Notes under the pieces: model-generated
Databases searched by the model: none
Told to the model about the DNA's origin: nothing
The model's input: only the letters and a program-made list of their open reading frames with translations
Translations under genes and position numbers: made by a program
In this document: positions 44,270 through 52,143 of the stretch, piece after piece
Layout of the letters: every line of letters begins with the position of its first letter
How positions within the stretch are numbered: position 1 is the first letter of the stretch
DNA from: Palsa-504 sp963808615
Lineage (GTDB): Bacteria > Actinomycetota > Actinomycetes > Streptosporangiales > Streptosporangiaceae
DNA: 64,000 nt
Reading direction: 5' to 3'
Assembly: GCA_963808615.1 (NCBI GenBank)
Contig: CAWEGV010000012.1
Span: forward strand, 1 to 64,000

Positions 44270-44479
44270 CCGAGGGCTGTGAACCGCGGTCCCGCGTGTC
44301 CGCTGGTCTGCTGGCTGCCTGGGCAGAGCCATGGGCACAGCAGGCTGACCTGTCAGGCTCCTGCCACGGCCATCCCGGCATCGGGCAGGCTGAGACTGGC
44401 GCCACAGTCCGCGCCCTGCACAGCGCCGCCGGTCCGGGCGGGCTCCAGGTCCCATCGCGCACAGGCCAGGTTCTAGGCC

Positions 44480-45716
44480 ATGGGAAGATCGCGGTACCGG
44501 GCCCGGGGGCTGGCGGGTGCCGTGCTGGTGCTGGCGGCCGCGGGATGCGGCGGCGGGCCGCCGGGTGCGCCGCCGGTGCGGCTGGATGCGGGCCCGCGGC
44601 CGCGCTGGTGGACCCGGTGCACGTCAGCGTCAGCGGGCTGCCGCCGGCGGGCCTGGTCACGGTGCAGGCCCGGGCGCTGGACCGGCACGGGCAGCCGTGG
44701 ATCTCGGCGGCGGCATTCCGGGCCAGCGCCACGGGCACGCTGAACCTGGCCACCGGGGTGCCGGTCTCGGGCAGCTACCATGTGGCCGACGCCGCCGGGC
44801 TGCTGTAGTCGCTGCACCCGGCGCCCGGCACCAGCCAGGCCACCGGCTTCCTCACCTCGGCGGCCGGCTTCACCGTCCGGCTGAGCGTGCTGACCGGCGG
44901 GCGGGTTCGGGCTACGACGACCCTGCAGCGCCGCTGGCAAGTCACCCTCAGCGTCCAGACGGTACGACGGGACGGCTTCGACGCCCTGCTGTACACCTCG
45001 GCCGCGGTCCGGCCCGGCGCTCCCGCGGTGGTCGTGCTCGGCGGCTCGGAAGGCGGCTATGACGCCGTCCCCGCCGCGGCGCTGGCGATGGCCGGCTACC
45101 CGGCCCTGGCGCTGGCCTATTTCGACGAGCCCGGCCTGCCGCAGTGCCTGTGCTCGATCCCGCTGGAATACTTCGCCCGCGCCGTCGGCTGGCTGCGCGC
45201 CCAGCCGGTGGTCCTGTACGGCGCGTCCGCCGGGGCCGAGGCAGTCCTGCTGCTCGGCTCCTACCTGCCACGCCTGGCCGGCGGTGTCATAGCCAGCTCA
45301 CCCAGCGCGGTCATCACCCCCGGGATCAGCGTGCTGCCCGGCGCAGCCTGGACGTTCGGCGGCCGGCCGCTGGCGCCGGGGACGGCCATCCCGGTCACCC
45401 GCATCCGGCTCCCGCTGCTGATGGGCGACGGCGGCCAGGATCCCCAGTGGGACGCCGCGGCCGCAGCCCGCACCATCGTGGCCGAACTGCGCGGCTCGGC
45501 CGGCCACTCGCTGGCCGCCAACCTGTACTACCCCGGCGCCGGGCACTACTACTTCGGCTTCCCCCGTACTTCCCGTTCTTCACTACCGCCGAACTCGACG
45601 AGCTGGGCGGCAGCGCCCAAGCCGACGCGCTGGCCACCGAGCAGTTCTGGACCCGTATGATCACCTTCCTCAACCACCTGGCGATCCACCGCGCCCCGGC
45701 AGCTGGCATGTCGTAG
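44480..45716 (+). pseudogene. BAAT/acyl-CoA thioesterase-family lipoprotein, multiply broken
   Basis: Lipoprotein start MGRSRYRARGLAGAVLVLAA then AGCGGG. N-terminal thioesterase domain (DPVHVSVSGLPPAGLVTVQA) reached only after a frameshift near 44595-44605. An in-frame TAG at 44806 stands where the family has Trp (GLL-W-SLHP). The C-terminal alpha/beta hydrolase reads VVLGGSEGGYDAVPAAALAM (nucleophile region), VLYGASAGAEAVLLLGSYLP, LLMGDGGQDPQWDA, GAGHYYFG. A last shift at the CCCCC near 45562 leads into PYFPFFTTAELDELGG. Three lesions make it a pseudogene unless the sequence has errors. Confidence 0.72.
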
Positions 45717-45754
45717 GAGCCTGACTGCCCAGCTGGCTGCGCCGTGCCGGGCCA

Positions 45755-45796
45755 GCGGTGGCCGTGAACACGCCGCGCACCGGTCGCGGATAACAG
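45755..45796 (+). promoter_or_regulatory. ECF-type promoter element, copy 3
   Basis: GCGGTGGCCGTGAACA and CGCGGATAACAG with the identical 42-base layout. The spacer differs strongly from copies 1 and 2 while both blocks are kept, which argues for function rather than recent duplication. 36 bases before the membrane-protein gene. Confidence 0.62.
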
Positions 45797-45831
45797 TTGT
45801 AACCCCGAGCACCCCGAAGGACGAGGTCACC

Positions 45832-46498
45832 ATGTACCAGCCTTACCTGTCCGCCGGCCAGCCGGCCGGGCCGCCGCGGCCCGCTGCTCCCGCGCCGGTG
45901 CGGACCGCGGTCACGCTCATGTACGCCGGCGCCGCGGTCAGCACCGTCACCGTGATCATCGCGCTGGCCCTGATCCCCGCCGTCAGGGCCGCGCTCGGCA
46001 CGGCGCACCCGGGCCTGACCGCGGCCCAGGTCAGCGACGTGAACACGCTCATCATCCTGGCGATGGCTTTCGGCCTGGCGGTGATCGCCGCGTGGCTGTG
46101 GATGGCCCGGGCGGCTGGCCAGGGCCAGAACTGGGCGCGGATCGTGTCCACGGTGCTGCTGGGCCTGGGCGCGGATCGTGTCCACGGTGCTGCTGGGCCT
46201 GGGCGCGGATCGTGTCCACGGTGCTGCTAGGCCTGGGCACGCTGGAGCTGATCAGCTCCAGGCCCGCAATCCAGGCGGCTACGTGGCTCATTTTGGCGTC
46301 GGAGGACACGTGTACTCGGTGATCCATTCCGTGGCCGGCGCGGCGGTACTCGGCCTGATCGTCCCCGTGCTGTTGTGGCTGACCGGCCTGGCCGCGGTAT
46401 GGCTGCTGTGGCGCCCGGCCTCCACCGCGTTCTTCAAGCCCAAGATTGAGAACGCGCAGTTCGGCACGCGGGTGAGTGAGACGCATCCAGACAGCTGA
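45832..46498 (+). pseudogene. four-helix membrane protein, paralogue 3, broken by repeat expansion
   Basis: Starts MYQPYLSAGQPAGPPRPAAP and follows paralogue 2 closely (APVRTAVTLMYAGAAVS, GLAVIAAWLWMARAAGQGQN). At WARIVSTVLLGLG a 34-base unit is present three times; the two extra units add 68 bases and shift the frame. A second shift (one base lost near 46262-46270) leads to NPGGYVAHFGVGGHVYSVIH and LTGLAAVWLLWRPASTAFF. Without both changes the protein would match paralogue 2 throughout. So a recent loss. Confidence 0.75.
46133..46234 (+). repeat. three 34-bp tandem repeats inside a gene
   Basis: Units at 46133-46166, 46167-46200 and 46201-46234, identical except for one base (ctgctagg instead of ctgctggg) in the third. 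The unit codes part of helix 3 of the membrane protein; the paralogues have it once. 34 is not a multiple of 3, so copy number 1 or 4 would restore the frame: a potential on/off switch, or an assembly error. Confidence 0.85.
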
Positions 46499-46714
46499 AA
46501 TAACCGAATCCAGGTCTGGCCCGCAGCAAACCCGGGCCGCCGCCCCGACTACATCCTGGCCGCCTGCATGGCCTCGGCAACCTGACCAGCCTGCGGCATC
46601 GATGTCCCCAATGTCCAGGGACAGTTAAGCCGCCCTTAATCGTAATCGGTTAGGACAGGACTGCGCCTGCTCCGCAGGCCCGCTAGCAGTCGTCATTATC
46701 TGGCAGAGGTCACT

Positions 46715-47299
46715 ATGTACCAGCCTTACCCGTCCGGCGGCCAGCTGGGCGAGCCGCCGCGGCCTGCTGTTCCCGCGCCGGTACGGACCGCAGTCAAGCT
46801 CATGTACGCCGGCGCCGCGCTCAGCGCCGTGCCGCTGATCATCACGCTGGCCTCCATCGGCGATATCAACGGCTACCACCTGCGATGGAACGACCACAAC
46901 CTCACCGCGGCCCAGATCAGCCACTGGAGACCGCTCATCATCACGGTGGCGGTCGTGGGCGGCCTCGTGGTGCCCGCCGTGTGGCTGTGGATGGCCCGGG
47001 CGAACGGCCGGGGCCGGAACTGGGCGCGCATCGTGTCCACAGTGCTGTTCGGCGTGGCGACGCTGGATATGATTAACGTCTTCATTACGCCGCCGATCCG
47101 GGTGGGGTCGGCTCCGACGGTGCTCAGCTGGCTCGTTGCTGTGCTGAGCTGGCTGGCCGGCCTGGCCGCGGTGTGGCTGTTGTGGCGCCCGGCCTCCGGC
47201 GCGTTCTTCAGGCCGCAGGGCTACCCGCAGGCCGGGCACAGCCCGCAGCCGTCTTCGCAGATTCGATCGTCCAGCTCACAGCTGCCGCGTCAGGTATGA
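46715..47299 (+). CDS. four-helix membrane protein, paralogue 4
   Basis: 194 residues: MYQPYPSGGQLGEPPRPAVP, APVRTAVKLMYAGAALS, LTAAQISHWRPLIITVAVVG, NWARIVSTVLFGVATLDMIN, LAGLAAVWLLWRPASGAFFR. Same domain as paralogues 1-3 and, by LTAAQ-S-RPLIIT, closest to the sigma-linked paralogue 1. CAGAGGTCACT precedes the ATG, but the 42-base promoter element is absent upstream; part of it may have been lost. Confidence 0.72.
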   Translation: MYQPYPSGGQLGEPPRPAVPAPVRTAVKLMYAGAALSAVPLIITLASIGDINGYHLRWNDHNLTAAQISHWRPLIITVAVVGGLVVPAVWLWMARANGRGRNWARIVSTVLFGVATLDMINVFITPPIRVGSAPTVLSWLVAVLSWLAGLAAVWLLWRPASGAFFRPQGYPQAGHSPQPSSQIRSSSSQLPRQV

Positions 47300-47322
47300 G
47301 CCGTGTTATGTGCAGGAGGGCC

Positions 47323-47733
47323 ATGAGGCGCTGGGCGGCAGCACTGGGACCGCTGGCCGCGGCGTGCGTGCTGACGGCCTGCAGCAGCAGCGCAGCAGGG
47401 ACCTCGGCGGCATCTCCGGGCCCGTTTGCTTCCCAGGCAGACCAGGTCATGGCTGACCTGACAGCTGGGAACTTCACCGCAGTGCAAGCCAAGTTCGACC
47501 CGGCGATGATCAAAGCCGCCCAGGCAGTGCCCCTGCCCAAGGCATGGGCCGCCTGCCAGGATGCGCTGGGGACCTACCGTACCCACGGCGCGCCGGCCTC
47601 TGCCCGGACCGGCCAATTCGACAACGAACAGGTACCCGTCACCTGGGCCAACGGGCCCGGTGTGGTCGCCATCACCTTCAACCCCAACGGGACCATTGAC
47701 GGGTTGCACTGCTATGGAGCACCGCCGTCATAG
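47323..47733 (+). CDS. DUF3887-like lipoprotein
   Basis: 136 residues from ATG 47323 with AGGAGGGCC directly before it. Signal peptide MRRWAAALGPLAAACVLTAC; the lipobox Cys is that last residue. Then QADQVMADLTAGNFTAVQAK and FDPAMIKAAQAVPLPKAWAA, resembling DUF3887 (small NTF2-like domain often fused to hydrolases). Stand-alone here. Starts 24 bases after paralogue 4, so possibly cotranscribed. Confidence 0.7.
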   Translation: MRRWAAALGPLAAACVLTACSSSAAGTSAASPGPFASQADQVMADLTAGNFTAVQAKFDPAMIKAAQAVPLPKAWAACQDALGTYRTHGAPASARTGQFDNEQVPVTWANGPGVVAITFNPNGTIDGLHCYGAPPS

Positions 47734-47916
47734 CCAAGCGACAGAGCAGGCCGCACGGCGGAGCGCAGCTAGGAAGGCCCGGCGATACTGCTCGTGAAAT
47801 TCGCCAAGGTCACCCGGCCGGCACCCAGGCCGGTCCTTGATAATCCAGAACACCGCATCGCGTTTGATGCCGGGCAGGTGCTCGCTACAGTCCGGCAAGA
47901 CGAAGGGAGGCGGCCA

Positions 47917-48570
47917 ATGGCCGCAGAACCGCAGTTCACGATCGGGGCCCGGGCCAGCTGCACGGATGGCCACTGCGGCGAGGTACGCCGCCTGATCATC
48001 GACCCGGCCACCGAGACGGTCACCCACCTGGTCATCCAGCCGGGGCATAGTAAGCAGGCCGGGCGGCTTGTCCCGGCACACCTGGCCGAGACCGCCGACG
48101 GCGAGATCAGGCTGCGCTGCACCCGCGCGGAGCTCGACAAGCTCGACCCCGCCGAGGAGCGCCAGCTCGGCGACCAAGCCGATGACCACGTGAGTGACGT
48201 CGGGCTGTTCAGCGGCGGCTTTGCCTACAACGTCAGCGGTGACGCGCTGGCCAACGTCGGCGGCCAGTTCATGGACATCGGCCACATCCCGGGACACCGC
48301 AGGATAGTCGTCGAAGACGTGATCCCGGCGGGTGAGGACCAGGTGGGACCCGGAGACCGGGTCCACGCCGCCGACGGCGAGATCGGGCGGATACGGGGTT
48401 TCCTGGTCAACCCCGGCGATGACCAGGTGACCCACGTGCTGCTCAAGGAGGGGCATATGTGGGGCCGCAAGAACGTCGCCATCCCCATCACCGCCGTGAC
48501 CAGGGTCGACGCCGACATCCGGCTCAACCTCACCAAAGAACAGGTCGGAGACCTGCCGCCTGTGACCTAA
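47917..48570 (+). CDS. PRC-barrel-like protein
   Basis: 217 residues from ATG 47917 with GAAGGGAGG upstream. Two PRC-barrel-like beta units: FTIGARASCTDGHCGEVRRL, IIDPATETVTHLVIQPG at the start, and GPGDRVHAADGEIGRIRGFL, VNPGDDQVTHVLLKEGHMWG, RKNVAIPITAVTRV near the end. Soluble, acidic; PRC barrels bind RNA, ribosomal proteins or other partners. Role unknown. Confidence 0.75.
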   Translation: MAAEPQFTIGARASCTDGHCGEVRRLIIDPATETVTHLVIQPGHSKQAGRLVPAHLAETADGEIRLRCTRAELDKLDPAEERQLGDQADDHVSDVGLFSGGFAYNVSGDALANVGGQFMDIGHIPGHRRIVVEDVIPAGEDQVGPGDRVHAADGEIGRIRGFLVNPGDDQVTHVLLKEGHMWGRKNVAIPITAVTRVDADIRLNLTKEQVGDLPPVT

Positions 48571-48623
48571 CGGGGCCCGGCCGCTTCGCGGCAACCATCA
48601 AGGAAACGTGAGGGCAGCACGAC

Positions 48624-49101
48624 ATGCTCCCAGACCCGGGCAGCTACGAAGAACGCTAACAGCCTGACCGGCAACGCCCTGGGCCTGGCCGCGGCCCTCC
48701 TCTCAGTCAGCCTTGGCTTGCTCTGGCACACGCACCTGATCTTCGCCGCGCTCACCGTCCTGCTCGCGATCCCGACCGTGCTCGCGGTGGCCCGCCGCCC
48801 GGTCGCGTTCCGCGCCGACCACGCGGGCATCACCCTCGGATCCGAGCGGCAGTTGCCGCGCCGGGCCATGGTCATCCCTTGGGCGGACTTCGAGAAGATC
48901 ATCCTCTACTCCGGCTACACCAGCAGCGGCGACCAGGCCCAGTACATCGGAGTCCAGCGCCCGGGGGGAGCCCCGGCCCTGCCCTACGGCAACAAGCAGG
49001 CTCTCTGGTGCCCGGTGCCTGGCGTCGCGGCCGGGGCGACCCGGCGGATCGAGAACTGGCGGCTCATTCGGAGCGCCTGGTACTCCAGCGACACTTCGTG
49101 A
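48624..49101 (+). pseudogene. PH-domain-like membrane protein, frameshift near start
   Basis: ATG 48624 opens MLPDPGSYEER and stops at once. The neighbouring frame gives NSLTGNALGLAAALLSVSLG, LLWHTHLIFAALTVLLAIPT (two helices), ARRPVAFRADHAGITLG, MVIPWADFEKIILYSGYTS and RRIENWRLIRSAWY, a bacterial PH-like domain. One extra base in gaacgctaac near 48656 explains the break. GAGGG lies 9 bases before the ATG, supporting this start. Role unknown. Confidence 0.55.
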
Positions 49102-49308
49102 TCGCGCGGATGCGAGGGGCGTTGCCGGTTGTGGCAGCGATGTCCTCAGGCTGGTGCGGCAAGATCGCGAGGGGCAGAGCCGATCGTGCTGACGTCGGGT
49201 CATCTGTTTCTCACGGCGTGCCCGGACCTGCCGGACGTTAGTTTTAGAGGAGGGCAGCCCGGCCTCGGAGTGGGTGATCTCGATGTCCGCTCGGAAATTG
49301 CGCCTGAC

Positions 49309-50522
49309 ATGGTTGCGGCGATGAGTGCGGTCCTGATCGCCGGGGTTGCTGGCTGCACCCAGACGGCGGAGCACGTGTCCAGCGCGGCGTCGCCCAGCGG
49401 GCAGCCGCCGCCATGCTCGCCGGACCCGCCGCCGGCCGCGCCGCCGTCGTCGCCGACCACGGTCACCACCATCGGGCAGGCCTATTACTGCGTGTTCGCC
49501 CACTACTACGCCGGGCCGGTGCTGGATGACCGGGTGCTGCTGGCCGCCGCGTTCGCCGGGTTCACCCAGGAGCTTGACCGGCTCGGGATGGACCAGCCGG
49601 ACGCCACGATGCCCGCGCTGACCGGCGACCGCGACCGGGACTGGGCCGCGTTCGCCGCGGTGTACCAGAAGGTGACCGGCCAGCTTGCGGCCAGCCTGGC
49701 GCAGCGGCAGGAGCTGGCCGCCGCCACCATGACCGCCATGATCGCCAGCCTGCACGACAACCACGCCCGGTGGTCATACCCGGCGCCGCCGCCCGGAGAT
49801 GTGCCAGGCGACCTGGGGATCACCACGTCACCGGGGTACCTGCTGGCCGGTAGCGCGCCGCAAGAGGCGCTGCCGCCGCTGTTCATCACCGCGGTGGCGC
49901 CAGGATCCCCCGCTGACAGCAGCGGGCTGCAGCCCGGGGACATCATCGTCTCTGTCGACGGCGGGATCATCTCCCCAGGGGTGATGAACCTGCTTACGGT
50001 CCCTACCCGCAGCCGGGCCAGGTCACGGTGCGGTTGCAGCGGCCCGCCACCGGCCGCACCTGGACGGTGACCCTGGCACCCGCGCTCGACCCGGGCCCGC
50101 CGCCGCAGGTATCGGCAAAGCTGCTGAACGGGAACATCGCCTACGTGCAGCTGCCCGGGTTCTTCTCCGGCGCGGCAAACCAGGTTCTGGGGGACATATC
50201 GAGCCTGGTCCAGACCGCCAAGATGCACGGGCTCATCTTGGACCTGCGCGGCAACACCGGCGGCTACCCCGCCGAGGTCTCCCAGCTGCTCGGGGCCTTC
50301 ACCTACGGCGCGGCCTACATCTACCTGTGCGACGTGCACGGCAGCTGCACCCCCACCCTCACCGACAGCAGCGTGCAGCTGCTGCACCTGCCGCTGGTCG
50401 TGCTGACCGACCGTAACTGCGTCTCGGCGTGCGAGGCGTTCAGCGGCGCGGTGAAGGACCTGCGGCTCGGCACCCTGGTCGGCACCAGGACCGCGCCAGC
50501 GGTACCAAGGGCTGATCCGTAG
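49309..50522 (+). pseudogene. S41 (C-terminal processing) peptidase, frameshifted and truncated
   Basis: Lipoprotein-like start (MSAVLIAGVAGC), a helical N-terminal region, PDZ domain (FITAVAPGSPADSSGLQPGD, IIVSVDGG). A base is missing near 49998 (CTTACGGT); the next frame gives GPYPQPGQVTVRLQRP, then the peptidase core HGLILDLRGNTGGYPAEVSQ and NCVSACEAFSGAVKD with the nucleophile Ser. Family members continue after GTRTAG; here it ends in ADP-stop at 50522, short of the usual C-terminus. The catalytic Lys of classical CtpA is an Arg (GTRTA). Confidence 0.72.
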
Positions 50523-50754
50523 ATGGGCACATCGTCCAGGACCGTCCATTGCGGTCTGTGCGCTGGGCCGATATTCCACAGTTGTCCATACGTGGCTGGC
50601 GTTGTCCGCCGTCATGGCAGCAGTATTGGCAGCAGTCACGCCGGAACGGCACTGATCCTCGACCGATCCGACCGGGCATGCGGCGGGCACGGGCGTTGGC
50701 TTGGGAGGCCGCGGTCACTTCGCCATGCGGACGGTGGCGGTAGCTTGGTGATGG

Positions 50755-51060
50755 TCAGACCGACTCGTCGGGCTGCTCGCCTTCATCGCCGGGCCAGATC
50801 CCGGTGAGCCTCTGCGTCCCCTCGGCGGCGCCGCGGTCGACGGCAGCCTTGACAAGCGCGAAGATCGCGCCCTGCAACACCGCGGCCAGCAGGATTTCCC
50901 CCCAGCCCCGCCGCTCATCGGTAGGCTTAGGCGCGCCACCCCGGCCGATGAGCGTCCAGACCCTCTTGAAGATCAGCCCGGCGAGCAACCCGCCTACCAT
51001 GCCAGCGATCTGGTCCACCGGCTTGAACAACAACTTGATTATCGTCTTCAACTTGATCAT
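50755..51060 (-). CDS. DUF4235 membrane protein
   Basis: 101 residues: MIKLKTIIKLLFKPVDQIAG, MVGGLLAGLIFKRVWTLIG, PKPTDERRGWGEILLAAVLQ, GAIFALVKAAVDRGAAEGTQ. Two helices and the KPTDExRGWxEI signature of DUF4235, an actinobacterial membrane family of unknown role. The 230 bases on either side hold no gene I can recognise. Confidence 0.82.
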   Translation of the reverse strand: MIKLKTIIKLLFKPVDQIAGMVGGLLAGLIFKRVWTLIGRGGAPKPTDERRGWGEILLAAVLQGAIFALVKAAVDRGAAEGTQRLTGIWPGDEGEQPDESV

Positions 51061-51716
51061 CGTCCTCTCCCACCCGCCGGATAACCAGCCAGCCCGACGG
51101 CTCAGCAGCGAACGCGTCGAGGATCACCCGGCCGCAGCCGCGTACTACCAGTGTGCCGCGCGATGAGGCTTCCCGGCATCACCCCCGAGGGGGTGACCTA
51201 GTTTCTGTACGAACGAGGTTCACTCCTGCCCCTAGATCCAAGATTGAGAACCTTGCTGACCCCGAGAATAAGGCGCTGACCTGAGGCGATAGTGGCGCGC
51301 TCGACAGGACTCGAACCTGCAACCTTCTGATCCGTAGGGTTACGCTCGGCTTCGCAGGCTTCCTGGCCTGCGCTAGCTTCTCACGTTTCGCGTCGCCTGG
51401 CTCTCGCAGCCCGGGTTTCCCAGGTTTCCCATTGGCAGATCCATTGGCAGCTTACGGCTCAGGCGATGACGTGCCTGGCTCAAGCAGGTTGGCTGAGCGA
51501 CCCGAACGACCGAGGGTCGGTCACGCTTTGTGACGGAACTAAAGCCAGCCATCTGACCCGCGATCAGGTGCAGCTGGGCGCGGCCTGGTCATCCGTCACC
51601 AGTTGTCACCGGAGCCAGGGCGTGACCTGGGATTGCTGTGAGCACACCTAGCCTGCCCGAGCGTGATTGCCTCCTTGTCCTTGAGATGGACGATGTGGCT
51701 CGGCATTATGCATCCT
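51061..51716. other. no protein gene; contains tRNA fragment
   Basis: Apart from the tRNA-Arg 3' fragment at 51293-51337 I see no gene. Open frames lack ribosome sites. The sequence is less GC-rich around 51180-51290 (ctagatccaagattgagaac). Confidence 0.45.
51293..51337 (-). other. 3' half of tRNA-Arg(ACG): attachment-site scar
   Basis: Minus strand reads CTACGGATCAGAAGG, then TTGCAGGTTCGAGTCCTGTC (T arm with GGTTCGAGTCC) and GAGCGCGCCA. This is the anticodon loop (ACG), variable loop, T arm, acceptor strand and CCA of a tRNA-Arg. The 5' half is absent: the bases before CTACGG are unrelated. Integration into a tRNA 3' end leaves such a copy at the distal end of an island, and orientation would place the island to the right, with the intact tRNA beyond 64000. 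Confidence 0.75.
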
Positions 51717-51890
51717 GCCGCGACGCCGGTGCAGGTCGCGCTCGCATGGCTGCTGGGCCTGGCCCCGAATGTAGTGCTCATTCCGGGAACTCGGACGCGG
51801 CCTCATCTCGCCGAGAACCTCGCCAGCGCCGACGTCGAGCTTGACGATGTCACCCGGGCGGAGCTGGCCTGGCACTTTCCCGCCATCTGA
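51717..51890 (+). pseudogene. aldo/keto reductase C-terminal fragment
   Basis: TPVQVALAWLLGLAPNVVLI, PGTRTRPHLAENLASADVEL, DDVTRAELAW: the last beta-alpha unit of aldo/keto reductases with the NADPH-binding IPGTRxxxHLxENL. The first 220-250 residues are missing. Lies just right of the tRNA scar. Confidence 0.65.
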
Positions 51891-52143
51891 GGGCCAGAAC
51901 CCGGTCTGACAGGCGGATTACCGGAATGCGCCAAACGACCTGTCATTTGCCCGACGGGGAACCTGACGCAGTCCCATGGGGAGGCCAAGCGAAGGGCCGG
52001 GAGGACCCTCGGCGCGCGCGGACGCCAACGCCCAGCTGCGCCTGTTCGGCCCTGCTCCAGCCTGCGGCACGGCTAGATCGCAGCAGATGTGGCCGCCGTC
52101 TGCGATCTGGCGCCGTCCTGACGGCCTTCCCATTCGCAGGTGC

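Noticed and set aside
51293..51337. Complete tRNA gene
   Set aside because: Only anticodon loop to CCA is present; D arm and 5' acceptor strand are missing.
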